In this document: positions 16,468 to 25,271 of the stretch, one piece after another
Layout of the letters: each line of letters begins with the position of its first letter
How positions within the stretch are numbered: position 1 is the stretch's first letter
Source: Loigolactobacillus bifermentans DSM 20003
Lineage (GTDB): Bacteria > Bacillota > Bacilli > Lactobacillales > Lactobacillaceae
Assembly (NCBI RefSeq): GCF_001434575.1
Contig: NZ_AZDA01000043.1
Coordinates: forward strand, 1 to 64,000
Direction: 5' to 3'
DNA: 64,000 nucleotides
Notes under the pieces: generated by a model
Databases searched by the model: none
What the model was told of the DNA's origin: nothing
The model's input: only the letters and a program-made list of their open reading frames with translations
Position numbers and translations under genes: made by a program

Positions 16468-16665
16468 TTACCCACCACCGACAAATGAAATTAATTCAAC
16501 GTGGTCGTTTTCTGACAACGTCATGGTGTCAAGCTCATCGCGATGAATAATGGCGCCATTGAGTTCAACGACAACGTTTTGTGTGGTGTCTGTTTTTTGT
16601 TGTAAGAGTTCTGTTAAGGTTTTACCGACAAAATTAGCGGTCGGTTCGCCGTTTAAATTGATCAA
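16468..16665 (-). CDS. thiS: Sulfur carrier protein ThiS
   Basis: Ubiquitin-like sulfur carrier, 65 residues, ending in VGGG, whose terminal Gly is adenylated and thiocarboxylated. The start is assigned to TTG at 16663-16665 because AAAGGAGG lies seven bases upstream; the longer frame starting at 16752 would run through the riboswitch. First gene of the unit thiS-thiF-thiG-amidohydrolase-symporter. Its ribosome site is part of the expression platform of the TPP riboswitch. Confidence 0.92.
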   Translation of the reverse strand: MINLNGEPTANFVGKTLTELLQQKTDTTQNVVVELNGAIIHRDELDTMTLSENDHVELISFVGGG

Positions 16666-16670
16666 AAAAA

Positions 16671-16784
16671 GTCCTCCTTTCAGCGACGCGAAAGAAGGGC
16701 AATTTCCTGCAATGCGTACTTCCTTCGGCCGTGTTAACGATATCAGGTTCATGGGTCTATTCTCAGCCTTGCGGCACCCCAGAC
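16671..16784 (-). promoter_or_regulatory. TPP riboswitch upstream of thiS with SD-sequestering hairpin
   Basis: Minus strand 16784-16716 reads GGGGTGCC...GGCTGAGA...ACCCATGAACCTGATAT...GCCGAAGGAAGTAC, the THI-element core. Downstream, CCTTCTTTC pairs with GAAAGGAGG, the thiS ribosome site, through an eight-base loop, and a T-run follows. This looks like translational repression, possibly with termination. GAAGG in the aptamer could pair with the CCTTC of the sequestering strand when TPP is absent (inference). Confidence 0.93.
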
Positions 16785-16806
16785 GATGTGATGGATGATG
16801 AAATTT

Positions 16807-17430
16807 TCAGGCCATCACCCCCTTTAGTGTTTCCCGGAGTTGATGGACTTTGGTGATAACATTTGGTGCTTGCATGATCTCGCTGACCACCGCCACACCG
16901 GCAATTGGAATGTCGGTAAAGGTGTTCAGACGGTGCTCTTTAATGCCGCCAATGGCCACAACTGGAATGTTCACGGCTGTGATAATGGCTTTTAGCGTGT
17001 CGATGGAGGTGCGGTGGGTGACCACTTTGGTTTGGGTGGGATAAATAGCCCCCACGCCAAGGTAATCCGCGCCAGCTGCAGCAGCTGCTTCAGCGCGAGC
17101 CACACTTTTAGCTGAAACCCCCAAAATCTTGTCGGGGCCTAGCAGTTTGCGCGCCACGGCGACAGGCAGGTCCGCATCACCAATATGAACACCAGCCGCA
17201 TCGACGGCTTGGCACACGTCGATGCGATCATCAATGATCAACGGCACGTGGTAGCGGTCGGTTACGGTTTTGACTTGTTGGGCCAGGTCATAATAGCGAC
17301 CAGTGCTCACGTCTTTTTCCCGTAATTGCACCAAGGTCACACCGGCACCACAAGCTTGTTCAATATGTTTTAAAAACTCGGTGTCAGAATCGTTGTAGCG
17401 ATTGGTCACCAGATAAAGTTGATAATTCAT
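16807..17430 (-). CDS. thiE: Thiamine-phosphate synthase
   Basis: TIM-barrel enzyme that joins hydroxymethylpyrimidine diphosphate and thiazole phosphate into thiamine phosphate. 207 residues. [28 protein letters not shown] (core LVQLREKD), [27 protein letters not shown] and [15 protein letters not shown] are diagnostic. The ATG at 17430 has a TGAGGAT site; the longer frame begins in the riboswitch terminator. It has its own TPP riboswitch and is followed by another riboswitch before thiS. Confidence 0.95.
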   Translation of the reverse strand: MNYQLYLVTNRYNDSDTEFLKHIEQACGAGVTLVQLREKDVSTGRYYDLAQQVKTVTDRYHVPLIIDDRIDVCQAVDAAGVHIGDADLPVAVARKLLGPDKILGVSAKSVARAEAAAAAGADYLGVGAIYPTQTKVVTHRTSIDTLKAIITAVNIPVVAIGGIKEHRLNTFTDIPIAGVAVVSEIMQAPNVITKVHQLRETLKGVMA

Positions 17431-17450
17431 ACGGTTATCCTCATTTCCAT

Positions 17451-17582
17451 AAAAAAAACAGCCTTTTTGCCTGTGCAAAAAGACTGTCCGTGATTGTCAT
17501 TAAGGACTGTATCTTCCTTCGCAGGTTTTAACCAGAGCAGGTTCGGTGGGTATGATCTCAGCCATTGCGGCACCCCAGATAC
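17451..17582 (-). promoter_or_regulatory. TPP riboswitch with intrinsic terminator upstream of thiE
   Basis: Minus strand 17582-17509: GTATCTGGGGTGCC, GGCTGAGATCATACCC, GAACCTGCTCTGG, CTGCGAAGGAAGATAC, the THI-box order. A terminator follows: CAGTCTTTTTGC-ACAG-GCAAAAAGGCTG with eight T (17451-17486), ending just before the thiE ribosome site. Transcription-termination OFF switch. Confidence 0.95.
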
Positions 17583-17711
17583 GTTAATTAAGTTAACAAG
17601 GTAAAAGTAGCACATCTTTTGAGAAAGCGCAACCACTTTTTTTAGAATCATTGCGCTGTGTGTTTCAGCCAGCCGGTATGCGGCTGGGCCTGAAGTTGAG
17701 TTTGAACTTTT

Positions 17712-18116
17712 TTAAGCACCAGGCAACGCCGCTTCATTCGCCGAAAAGTGCGGGGTGACTTGTAACTGGGCTAAGCGGGCATCGCCCCAGTCACACATGG
17801 CGTCGATAATCGGCATCAGTGATTGCCCAAGGGGGGTAATCGTATAAATGACTTTTAGCGGTTTTTCTTGTTCCACCGTCCGGGTGATCAGTTGGTCTTG
17901 GGTCATTTCTCGCAGTTGGTTGGTAAGGACTTTGTGGGTGACTTTCGGTAGTAAGCGCCGCAGCTCATTAAAGCGGTAAGCACCGTGTTCGTTTAGCTGG
18001 CACAAAATGATCAATTTCCATTTACCGGCAAACATGGCTAAAGTGAATTCTTTGGCACAGCTGTAATCACCGTTTTCAAGGCGGTTTAACACGTCTTCAC
18101 GGGCAGCATCTGTCAT
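17712..18116 (-). CDS. HxlR-family winged-helix regulator
   Basis: Predicted MarR-like dimeric regulator, 134 residues. GDYSCAKEFTLAMFAGKWK carries the N-terminal cysteine often redox- or electrophile-sensitive in this family (YodB/HypR type), and FNELRRLLPKVTHKVLTNQLREM is the recognition region. It is divergent from an aldo/keto reductase gene at 18236, the likely target. No perfect operator palindrome was seen in the 120-base spacer. Confidence 0.9.
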   Translation of the reverse strand: MTDAAREDVLNRLENGDYSCAKEFTLAMFAGKWKLIILCQLNEHGAYRFNELRRLLPKVTHKVLTNQLREMTQDQLITRTVEQEKPLKVIYTITPLGQSLMPIIDAMCDWGDARLAQLQVTPHFSANEAALPGA

Positions 18117-18235
18117 GGTAACACGTTCCTTTCCTAAGGCACTTTCAAGTGCGTACTTGTTTCAAAGTGTCTTTCAGTATAAGTTAGACGCAGTGAGATG
18201 TAAATAGAAGCGGCGTTTAAGAAAGTGAGTGAATC

Positions 18236-19213
18236 ATGAATTATCGAACATTAGGTCAAACAGGTTTTAAAGTGAGTGACGTATCACTCGGCACCTGGCA
18301 ACTTGGTGGCAAATGGGGTGCGCCTTTTGATCAAGCCGATGCGGAAGCCACATTGGCAGCGGCTTATGAAAAAGGGGTTAACTTTTTTGACACCGCAGAC
18401 GGCTATCAAGACGGTGCCAGTGAAAAAGTAGTGGGCGCCTTTGTCAAGCAGCACCCAGATGTGCATTACACCACGAAAATTGGGCGGAAAGAAGTGCCGT
18501 TAAGTTTAGACCACTTTGACCCCGCACATTTGCGGCGCTATGTGGATGAATCGTTACAAAATATGGGCGTCGAGGCCTTGGATCTGGTGTTATTACATTG
18601 TCCACCCATGCAAACCTATTACCAACCAGAAATGTTTTGGACGTTGGATCAATTGAAACAAGCCGGGAAAATCAAAAACTACGGCGTCAGTGTTGAGCGG
18701 GTGGAAGAAGCCATTAAGGCCTTAGACTATGACATTGCAGCGGTTGAAATTATTTTCAACATGTTCCGGTTACGCCCAGCCGAGTTATTTTTTGATTTGG
18801 CGAAACAGCACAATGTGGGCATCTTGGCGCGGGTGCCGTTGGCCAGTGGTTTGTTAACTGGGAAACTGACCCAAGACACACAGTTTGCCCCAACCGATCA
18901 ACGGGCCAACAACCGCCACGGTGAATTATTTGACAAAGGGGAAACCTTCTCCGGTGTTGACTATGCCACCGGCGTGGACGCCGCCAATGAATTGAAAACG
19001 CGATTAGGCACCGACAATTTGGCTGCCTTGGCGTTGCGCTACATTTTAATGTACGACGCGGTGTCCGCGGTGATCCCTGGTGCCAGTAATCCAGGTCAAA
19101 TTGAACGTAATACGATTGCATCAGACTTACCAGCACTTACCCCGGCTCAAATGGCGCTCGTCCAGGATGTTTACAACCAGCGCATCAAAAAGCCGGTACA
19201 TTATTTGTGGTAG
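18236..19213 (+). CDS. Aldo/keto reductase
   Basis: Cytoplasmic NADPH-dependent reductase of 325 residues with the long-chain AKR opening MNYRTLGQTGFKVSDVSLGTW. Tetrad residues are visible: Asp and Tyr in FFDTADGYQDG, Lys in YTTKIGRKE, His in LVLLHCPP. C-terminal SAVIPGASNPGQIERN binds the cofactor. Divergent from HxlR; a second AKR follows 45 bases downstream and may be cotranscribed. Substrate unknown. Confidence 0.92.
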   Translation: MNYRTLGQTGFKVSDVSLGTWQLGGKWGAPFDQADAEATLAAAYEKGVNFFDTADGYQDGASEKVVGAFVKQHPDVHYTTKIGRKEVPLSLDHFDPAHLRRYVDESLQNMGVEALDLVLLHCPPMQTYYQPEMFWTLDQLKQAGKIKNYGVSVERVEEAIKALDYDIAAVEIIFNMFRLRPAELFFDLAKQHNVGILARVPLASGLLTGKLTQDTQFAPTDQRANNRHGELFDKGETFSGVDYATGVDAANELKTRLGTDNLAALALRYILMYDAVSAVIPGASNPGQIERNTIASDLPALTPAQMALVQDVYNQRIKKPVHYLW

Positions 19214-19258
19214 TGTTAAAATAAAGGGAACAACTATTTTTGAAAGAAGGTTACATTT

Positions 19259-20119
19259 ATGACAACATTAAGCAGTTTGACGGATACTTACACGTTAAGT
19301 AATGGCGTTGAAATTCCAATTGTTGGGTTCGGGACTTGGCAAACACCAGACGGCGATGTGGCACGGGAATCCGTTAAAGCCGCGATTGCAGCAGGCTATC
19401 GTCACATTGATACCGCCGCAGCGTATGGTAATGAGGAAAGTGTTGGCGCCGGGATCCAGGAAAGTGGCATTCAGCGCTCAGACCTTTTCGTCACCACTAA
19501 ATTGTGGAATCCGGATCATGGCTATGACAACGCGAAAAAAGCCATTGATACTTCTTTGCAAAAATTAGGCTTAGACTACGTGGATCTCTATTTGGTACAT
19601 TGGCCAAATCCAATCGACTACCGGGACAACTGGGAAGCTGTTAACGCTGAAACTTGGCGGGCAATGGAAGAAATCTATGCCGCTGGTAAAGCGCGGGCCA
19701 TTGGAATCTCTAACTTCTTCCCGCGGCATTTTGAAGCGCTAATGAAAACCGCAAAAGTCACCCCAATGGTGAACCAGATTTTCTTAAATCCTTCTGACCT
19801 GCAACCTGAAGTGGTTCAAATGAACAACGACAATCACATGCTCAGTGAAGCTTACAGCCCACTGGGCACCGGGAAAATTTTTGAAGTACCGGCTTTAAAA
19901 GACATTGCAGCGAAATACCATAAAACCGTGGCCCAAGTCGTGCTCCGTTGGTCCTTGCAACACGGCTTCTTACCATTACCAAAGTCAGTCCATGCGGATC
20001 GCATTGCGGAAAATACCAAGCTGTTTGATTTTGAGCTAACGGCTGCGGATATGACAGCAATCGATGGGTTGCACGGTGTGGCTGGTGTAGCTAAGGATCC
20101 AGATACACGCCAATTCTAA
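19259..20119 (+). CDS. Aldo/keto reductase (AKR5-like)
   Basis: 286 residues. Tetrad Asp51 (HIDTAAAYGNE), Tyr56, Lys81 (FVTTKLWN), His114 (LYLVHWP) is complete, with LPKSVHADRIAEN near the C-terminus. It is a close paralogue of the AKR paired with deoC at 3447-4295 over the full length. RBS AAAGAAGG. It is the last gene before a bidirectional terminator and likely belongs to the HxlR-controlled unit. Confidence 0.92.
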   Translation: MTTLSSLTDTYTLSNGVEIPIVGFGTWQTPDGDVARESVKAAIAAGYRHIDTAAAYGNEESVGAGIQESGIQRSDLFVTTKLWNPDHGYDNAKKAIDTSLQKLGLDYVDLYLVHWPNPIDYRDNWEAVNAETWRAMEEIYAAGKARAIGISNFFPRHFEALMKTAKVTPMVNQIFLNPSDLQPEVVQMNNDNHMLSEAYSPLGTGKIFEVPALKDIAAKYHKTVAQVVLRWSLQHGFLPLPKSVHADRIAENTKLFDFELTAADMTAIDGLHGVAGVAKDPDTRQF

Positions 20120-20128
20120 TTAGAACAT

Positions 20129-20160
20129 AAAAAGCGTTGCTCCTGGGAGCAACGCTTTTT
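20129..20160. terminator. Bidirectional terminator between AKR gene and thiC
   Basis: AAAAAGCGTTGCTCC-TGG-GAGCAACGCTTTTT, 14 or more perfect pairs, T-runs on both sides. Confidence 0.9.
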
Positions 20161-20170
20161 ATATGCCGTG

Positions 20171-21469
20171 CTATAAAATATCAATGGTTTCCCCAGCCAG
20201 CGCCTTATTCATGCTGCGCACGGCACAGAATTTACCGCACATGGTACAGGTGTCTAAGTCGTTGGGCTTCCGCGCTTCCCATAAATTTTGGGCGGTTTCA
20301 GGATCTAGCGCATACTGCCATTGGGCGTCCCAGTCCAGCTTTTGGCGGGCTGCGGCCATTTTGTCGTCTTGGTTGCGGGCGCCGGGGACGCCTTTGGCAA
20401 TGTCAGCGGCGTGGGCAGCGATTTGTGAGGCGATAATCCCTTGGCGGACTTCATTAATATTGGGTAACGCCAGGTGTTCGGCTGGGGTGACATAACAGAG
20501 AAAAGCAGCGCCAGACGCGGCGGCAATGGCCCCACCAATGGCGGCGGTAATGTGGTCATAACCCGGGGCAATATCGGTGACCAGTGGGCCAAGTACGTAA
20601 AATGGGGCACCGTGGCACAAGGTTTGTTCCAGTTTCATGTTGGCCTGAATTTGATCCATGGCTAAGTGGCCAGGGCCTTCCACGATCACTTGCACATCCC
20701 GCGCCCAAGCCCGTTGGGTCAATTCGCCTAGCCGAATCAGTTCGGTGATCTGACAATTGTCTGTGCCGTCAGCCAAACAACCGGAACGGCAGGCATCGCC
20801 TAAGGAAATGGTCATATCGTATTCCCGACAAATGTCTAAGATTTCATCGAAATGTTCGTAAAACGGATTTTCTTCACCGGTCATGGTCATCCAAGCGTAC
20901 AGCAAGGAGCCACCGCGCGAGACAATGTTCATTTTGCGGTGGCCACCTTTGATTTGTGACAAGGTTTCCCGGGTAATGCCACAATGCATGGTAGCAAAGT
21001 CCACGCCGTTTTCCGCATGGAGCCGCACCACGTTAATGAAATCCGCAGCGGTTAAGGTGCTTAAGTCTCGCTGGTAATGGATTACGGCGTCGTAAACGGG
21101 CACCGTGCCGATCATGGCGGGACACTCACGAATCAGTTGTTGGCGGAAGGGTTGGGTGTTGCCGTGGGAGGACAGATCCATAATCGCGTCGGTGCCCATT
21201 TTAACGGCTAATTCAACCTTTTTCACTTCTTCCGCGTAATTTTTAATATCCCCGGAAATCCCTAAATTAGCGTTGATCTTGGTTTTCAGCATGGCGCCAA
21301 CCCCGCTAGGATCAAGGGATTTGTGGCGTTTGTTGGCACAGATCACCACTTGCCCAGCAGCGACTAACGGCAACAGTTCTTCAACGGTGCGATGTTCTTT
21401 TTCAGCGACGCGGCGGAGTTGTTCGGTGATAATGCCTTGTTTTGCGGCTTCCATTTGGGTAGCATACAT
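20171..21469 (-). CDS. thiC: Phosphomethylpyrimidine synthase ThiC
   Basis: Radical SAM enzyme that rearranges aminoimidazole ribotide into hydroxymethylpyrimidine phosphate. 432 residues, the short form lacking the N-terminal extension of E. coli ThiC. The cluster cysteines are in CTMCGKFC (Cys408, 411, 415), one residue tighter than the CX2CX4C spacing I know from the long form. [17 protein letters not shown] and [13 protein letters not shown] are family motifs. Single gene behind its own TPP riboswitch, with a terminator after it. Together with thiE/S/F/G it points to de novo thiamine synthesis, uncommon in lactobacilli. Confidence 0.95.
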   Translation of the reverse strand: MYATQMEAAKQGIITEQLRRVAEKEHRTVEELLPLVAAGQVVICANKRHKSLDPSGVGAMLKTKINANLGISGDIKNYAEEVKKVELAVKMGTDAIMDLSSHGNTQPFRQQLIRECPAMIGTVPVYDAVIHYQRDLSTLTAADFINVVRLHAENGVDFATMHCGITRETLSQIKGGHRKMNIVSRGGSLLYAWMTMTGEENPFYEHFDEILDICREYDMTISLGDACRSGCLADGTDNCQITELIRLGELTQRAWARDVQVIVEGPGHLAMDQIQANMKLEQTLCHGAPFYVLGPLVTDIAPGYDHITAAIGGAIAAASGAAFLCYVTPAEHLALPNINEVRQGIIASQIAAHAADIAKGVPGARNQDDKMAAARQKLDWDAQWQYALDPETAQNLWEARKPNDLDTCTMCGKFCAVRSMNKALAGETIDIL

Positions 21470-21560
21470 TTGAAACGCATCCTTTCTATGACGACCAGCA
21501 ACGACTTACAGCATTAAATGGGACTTGCCAGCACGACAAAAAAGGTGGTTGTAGCAAATT

Positions 21561-21706
21561 AAAAAGCCAGCAGCTCGCAACAAAGCAGAGCCACTGGCAG
21601 TATTTCACTACTCGTTTGATCCCTACGTTGGCATTATCCAAATCAGGTAAAATGGGTCAAAGCGCAGAACGCTTACTCTCAGCCCACTGATGTGAGCTCC
21701 CCGATG
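21561..21706 (-). promoter_or_regulatory. TPP riboswitch with terminator upstream of thiC
   Basis: Minus strand 21706-21616: CATCGGGGAGCTC, GGGCTGAGAGTAAG, GACCCATTTTACCTGATTTG, GGATAATGCCAACGTAGGGA, a canonical THI box. The terminator GCCAGTGGCTC...GAGCTGCTGGC followed by TTTTT lies at 21561-21598. The ~90 bases between it and thiC hold the ribosome site only. Confidence 0.96.
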
Positions 21707-21863
21707 TCATTTAATTGGCCTAACCTTAAACCCAGGTTTCAATTTTTGTCAACTTGTTTTTGAAAACGGTTTCTAAAACGCGACGGTAAAAGCGCACTAG
21801 GGCAAGCCATCATCACTTTGAAAAACGAAATTGTTTATTTTTGAAATTAAAAAACAACGCACG

Positions 21864-22514
21864 TTAATGCGTTGCATTTGAATCCAGAAAGCCGTGTTCT
21901 AAAATATCCATGTACGTCTTAGTTTCGGCGACAATGCCGTCAAAGGCCTCGATTTTAATGTGCGGATCAGCTTGGATCATGGCCTTACTTTCTTCGGAGA
22001 TCAAATTGGTAAAGCTTAAGATCAGGCGGGTCACCGTTTTAAGCTCAACGCCAGGGCGTAGTGGCAGCCGTTTTAAAATCGGATCGATCAACAGCGGCAC
22101 GGAATCATTAAGCAGATTGGCCCAAATGGCCTGGACTTGCGGTTGTAAACTGGCAGGCAGGCTGTCGCTGGCGCTATAAGCTTGCATGGCCAAGGTGAAT
22201 TCGTCGGGGTATTGCAGCTGCAAGGCGATTTTATAGCGTAAGGCGCGCGCCACCATTTCTTGCAAATTAGGGGCGTCTTGCCACACGTGCCAGTCAGCGA
22301 CAGCGTTGATTTTGTCAAAGGTTTGTTGCACCGTTTCCAGGTACAAATTGGCCTTGGATTTAAAATAGTGAAACAGCAGCCCTTTAGACACGTTGGCTTC
22401 GGCGGCAATCACATCAGTTTTGGTGTCGCGATACCCGCTCGCCGCAAATTCATGGCAGGCTACGGTGATAATGCGTTGGGTCTTTTCAGGGTCGATGGCA
22501 GGGCGTTTGGTCAT
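21864..22514 (-). CDS. TetR/AcrR-family regulator of an ABC exporter operon
   Basis: Predicted repressor of 216 residues with helix-turn-helix YRDTKTDVIAAEANVSKGLLFHYFKSKANLY at about 27-58 and a helical ligand domain. It is the third gene after an ABC ATPase and permease on the same strand (19-base gap), so it probably autoregulates the operon through the palindrome at 25109-25128. The gene order resembles drug-inducible ABC exporter operons of lactic acid bacteria. Confidence 0.9.
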   Translation of the reverse strand: MTKRPAIDPEKTQRIITVACHEFAASGYRDTKTDVIAAEANVSKGLLFHYFKSKANLYLETVQQTFDKINAVADWHVWQDAPNLQEMVARALRYKIALQLQYPDEFTLAMQAYSASDSLPASLQPQVQAIWANLLNDSVPLLIDPILKRLPLRPGVELKTVTRLILSFTNLISEESKAMIQADPHIKIEAFDGIVAETKTYMDILEHGFLDSNATH

Positions 22515-22533
22515 GGTTGATGCACACCTTTCT

Positions 22534-24156
22534 TTAATTCGTTAACAGGTCCCGACGCCGATAACCCAGGTAGCCAAGGCCAATCAGCACAATACCTAAA
22601 GCCGTCATCCAGCCTGCTGTGCCCCAATTGATCGTGTGCACAGGCACCGCGTTGACCCAACCGTAAGGGGTGAGCCGCAAGGCCCATTTTGGCAAGTCCA
22701 GCATGCTGCCAAGGTACAGGGAAAAGAAACCGTAGGCCGGTATCAACCACGCAATATTTTGCCACCGTGGGAGGAAGCCCACTAGGCAGGCGGTGATACC
22801 AAAAGTGACGATCAAAGCTGGGGTAAAGCCCCAAAAAGCGCGCATGAAGCGGGTGAGATCAATGGCGTTGTGGCCCATGGCCGCGGCGCCAGCCACATCC
22901 ATGCCGTAAATGCCTAAGGCAAAGGCCACAATGGCGCCGATCAAACCGAAAGCACTAAAGCTCAGGTAAAGCCGTAACCGCGAGATGGCTTTGGCGTGCA
23001 GCTGTTCAAAGTAACCTTTACTGTCGTCCCGGTTCAGGCGTAGCAACGTGATCAAACCAGGGATGGTGGCCAGCACTACGAAAATAAGGGCCAGTTTATT
23101 GGCAAATTGTAACACCAACGTTTGGTTGGCTGTTTTAGTAGCTGCAGCGCCAATTAATTGGGCCATGGCGGGGTTGGTTTTAACCAGGTCCCCAGCCGTG
23201 CCGAAAATCGACCCATAAGTGGCGCCTAAAATGAATAACGCCACCAGCCAAACAATGGTGCTGATCCGTTCCAGCCGGGCAATCAAGCTAAGCGGGCCTT
23301 GTAACCAACGACTGGCAAACTGGCGGCCTTTACGTTGGGGCAGTAGCCCAGCGCCTAAGTCGCGGCGACTGCTTAAGACAAAGGTGATCACGGCAACCAC
23401 GGCTGTTAACGCCAACATGTAAATCACCGGTAACCAATTGTTTTGACCATAAATATCTAACTTTTCGATCCAACCATAAATGGTCCACCAGGTGTAATCT
23501 GGGTTTTGGACATCGGTACCCATCCGCGCAATGAACAATACGCCTAGGACCAAATAGCTCAGCATGGTGGCCCCACGACTGCTGTCGCTGATTTGGGCCA
23601 CCAGTAAGGTGAATAAGCCAAACATCAGGCCAAAAGCGGCCAGGCCTAAACCGAACAGCCAGTTGCCAGCGGCGTTGCTGCCCGTCATGCCAGCTGCTTG
23701 TAAGCCTAGTGCTTCTAACACGCCAGCTAAGCCGTTGATGAGGATCAGTTCTAACAAACTGGCCCACAGGCTGGCGTGTTGACCCACGGCGTGGGCACGA
23801 ATCAGCTCGGAAACACCAGAGTCTTCATCGGCGCGGCTACTGTGAACGCCAAAGTAAATGTTCATCATGGCCACAAATAAACCCATAAAGACCATCATTT
23901 CGGCGGCGTAAACATCGGCAACGGTGTAGGGTTTGTTGGCGGTGAAAGGGCCTAGCAACGACACCATAGCGGGGGTTTTCAGGGTGGTAATAATGCTGGC
24001 CATGGCCTGTTGCGACCCGTATAGGCCGTCAAATTTAGCAGCGGCACCGGCCATTAATCCCACTAAACCCAGCCACCAGAGACCAATTTTTAGCCAGTCG
24101 CGCCGCAGGTAAAGGCGTAATAACAAGCCGGTTTGAGCCGTTTTAGTGTTGCGCAT
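22534..24156 (-). CDS. ABC exporter permease (ABC-2/tetronasin-resistance type)
   Basis: 540 residues with about twelve hydrophobic segments in two halves, the architecture of double-length permeases such as TnrB3-like antibiotic exporters. GVHSSRADEDSGVSELIRAHAVG is typical of this group. Overlaps the ATPase gene by 14 bases, indicating translational coupling. Probable export of a hydrophobic drug or antibiotic across the cytoplasmic membrane. Confidence 0.87.
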   Translation of the reverse strand: MRNTKTAQTGLLLRLYLRRDWLKIGLWWLGLVGLMAGAAAKFDGLYGSQQAMASIITTLKTPAMVSLLGPFTANKPYTVADVYAAEMMVFMGLFVAMMNIYFGVHSSRADEDSGVSELIRAHAVGQHASLWASLLELILINGLAGVLEALGLQAAGMTGSNAAGNWLFGLGLAAFGLMFGLFTLLVAQISDSSRGATMLSYLVLGVLFIARMGTDVQNPDYTWWTIYGWIEKLDIYGQNNWLPVIYMLALTAVVAVITFVLSSRRDLGAGLLPQRKGRQFASRWLQGPLSLIARLERISTIVWLVALFILGATYGSIFGTAGDLVKTNPAMAQLIGAAATKTANQTLVLQFANKLALIFVVLATIPGLITLLRLNRDDSKGYFEQLHAKAISRLRLYLSFSAFGLIGAIVAFALGIYGMDVAGAAAMGHNAIDLTRFMRAFWGFTPALIVTFGITACLVGFLPRWQNIAWLIPAYGFFSLYLGSMLDLPKWALRLTPYGWVNAVPVHTINWGTAGWMTALGIVLIGLGYLGYRRRDLLTN

Positions 24157-25054
24157 TGGACCCCACCTCCTTTTGGTTGTAGTAACGCAGGAAGAGATCT
24201 TCTAAGGTTGGTGGGGTACTTTGCAAGGCTTTTACCCCTAAAGGTGCCAAAGCCGTCATCACCTCACCTAAGGCTTCTGAATCTACGGCAAAGGTGGCGT
24301 GCTGGTCCGTTTGCTTAAAGCCGTGCACCGCTGGTAAGGCCGCTAATGCCCCGGCTGATTGTGTGGTGGTCACGGTGATTTGGGTGCGGCTTAACTGCCG
24401 CATGTCTGCCAGTGAGCCAGTTTCAATGATCTGCCCATCACGAATGATCCCAATGCGGTCACACATGCGTTCCACTTCGCTGAGAATGTGACTAGAAAGC
24501 AAAACGCTTTTACCAGCGTCTTTTAAAGCCAACACTTCTTGTTGGAAAATTTCTTCCATCAACGGATCCAAGCCACTAGTGGGTTCATCAAAAATGTATA
24601 AGTCGGCCGCTGTGGAAAAGGCTGCAATCAAAGCAACTTTTTGCCGATTCCCTTTGGAATAAGTGCGACATTTTTTAGTCACGTCTAATTTGAATTTTGT
24701 GATCAATTCATCGGTACGGGGGCTGTGCTTTTGCCCGTTTAGCTTGAGAAACAGGTCGATGACTTCACCACCGCTTAAATTAGGCCATAAATAGACATCG
24801 CCAGGCACGTAAGCCAAGCGTTTGTGAATCGCCACTGCGTCGGTCCAAACATCTTGGCCAAAAATGGTGGCCTCACCGCCGCTTTTTTTCAAAATACCTA
24901 ACAACGTGCGAATGGTGGTGGATTTACCGGCACCGTTGGGACCAATAAAGCCAAAAACTTCGCCAGCGTTGACGGTTAAGGTCACATCTTTTAATGCCTG
25001 AAACTTGCCGAATTTTTTTTGTAAATGATTGATGGTGACAACTGCTTCTGTCAT
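24143..25054 (-). CDS. ABC transporter ATP-binding protein
   Basis: 303-residue nucleotide-binding subunit partnering the adjacent permease. Walker A GPNGAGKST is at about residues 43-51, the signature is the degenerate TYSKGNRQKV, and Walker B is LYIFDEPTSGLDP. The C-terminal ~80 residues form the extra domain common in drug exporter ATPases. The ATG at 25054 with AAAAAGGAG is chosen over a start 29 codons upstream that would lie in the operator region. Confidence 0.93.
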   Translation of the reverse strand: MTEAVVTINHLQKKFGKFQALKDVTLTVNAGEVFGFIGPNGAGKSTTIRTLLGILKKSGGEATIFGQDVWTDAVAIHKRLAYVPGDVYLWPNLSGGEVIDLFLKLNGQKHSPRTDELITKFKLDVTKKCRTYSKGNRQKVALIAAFSTAADLYIFDEPTSGLDPLMEEIFQQEVLALKDAGKSVLLSSHILSEVERMCDRIGIIRDGQIIETGSLADMRQLSRTQITVTTTQSAGALAALPAVHGFKQTDQHATFAVDSEALGEVMTALAPLGVKALQSTPPTLEDLFLRYYNQKEVGSNAQH

Positions 25055-25108
25055 ATAACTCAACTCCTTTTTGTTGGGAACCCTTGATAGCACCTTAAGC
25101 TTAACCGC

Positions 25109-25140
25109 CGTTGACCAGTGAGTCAACGAATAACGAGTCA
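25109..25140 (-). promoter_or_regulatory. Operator palindrome upstream of ABC-TetR operon
   Basis: CGTTGAC-CAGTGA-GTCAACG (25109-25128) is a perfect 7-bp-arm palindrome; a further GAGTCAA half-site lies at 25134-25140. It is 55 bases before the ATPase start, fitting a TetR-family operator at the promoter. Confidence 0.55.
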
Positions 25141-25183
25141 ATGCGACACTTGCGCTAGAAAGGCGTCAGATCGGTATTTCGGC

Positions 25184-25213
25184 CAAAAAAATAACCCAGT
25201 CAATGGACTGAGT
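25184..25213 (-). terminator. Terminator of MFS gene
   Basis: Minus strand ACTCAGTC-CATT-GACTGGGT followed by TATTTTTTT, with one G-T pair. Confidence 0.75.
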
Positions 25214-25271
25214 CATTGGAAAACAGCAAGTGCAGCATAAAGGGCTACAACAAGTCCTTTTGATGAGGCAA

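Noticed and set aside
16666-16752. N-terminal extension of ThiS
   Set aside because: This stretch encodes part of the TPP riboswitch and the ribosome site; TTG at 16665 gives a normal ThiS.
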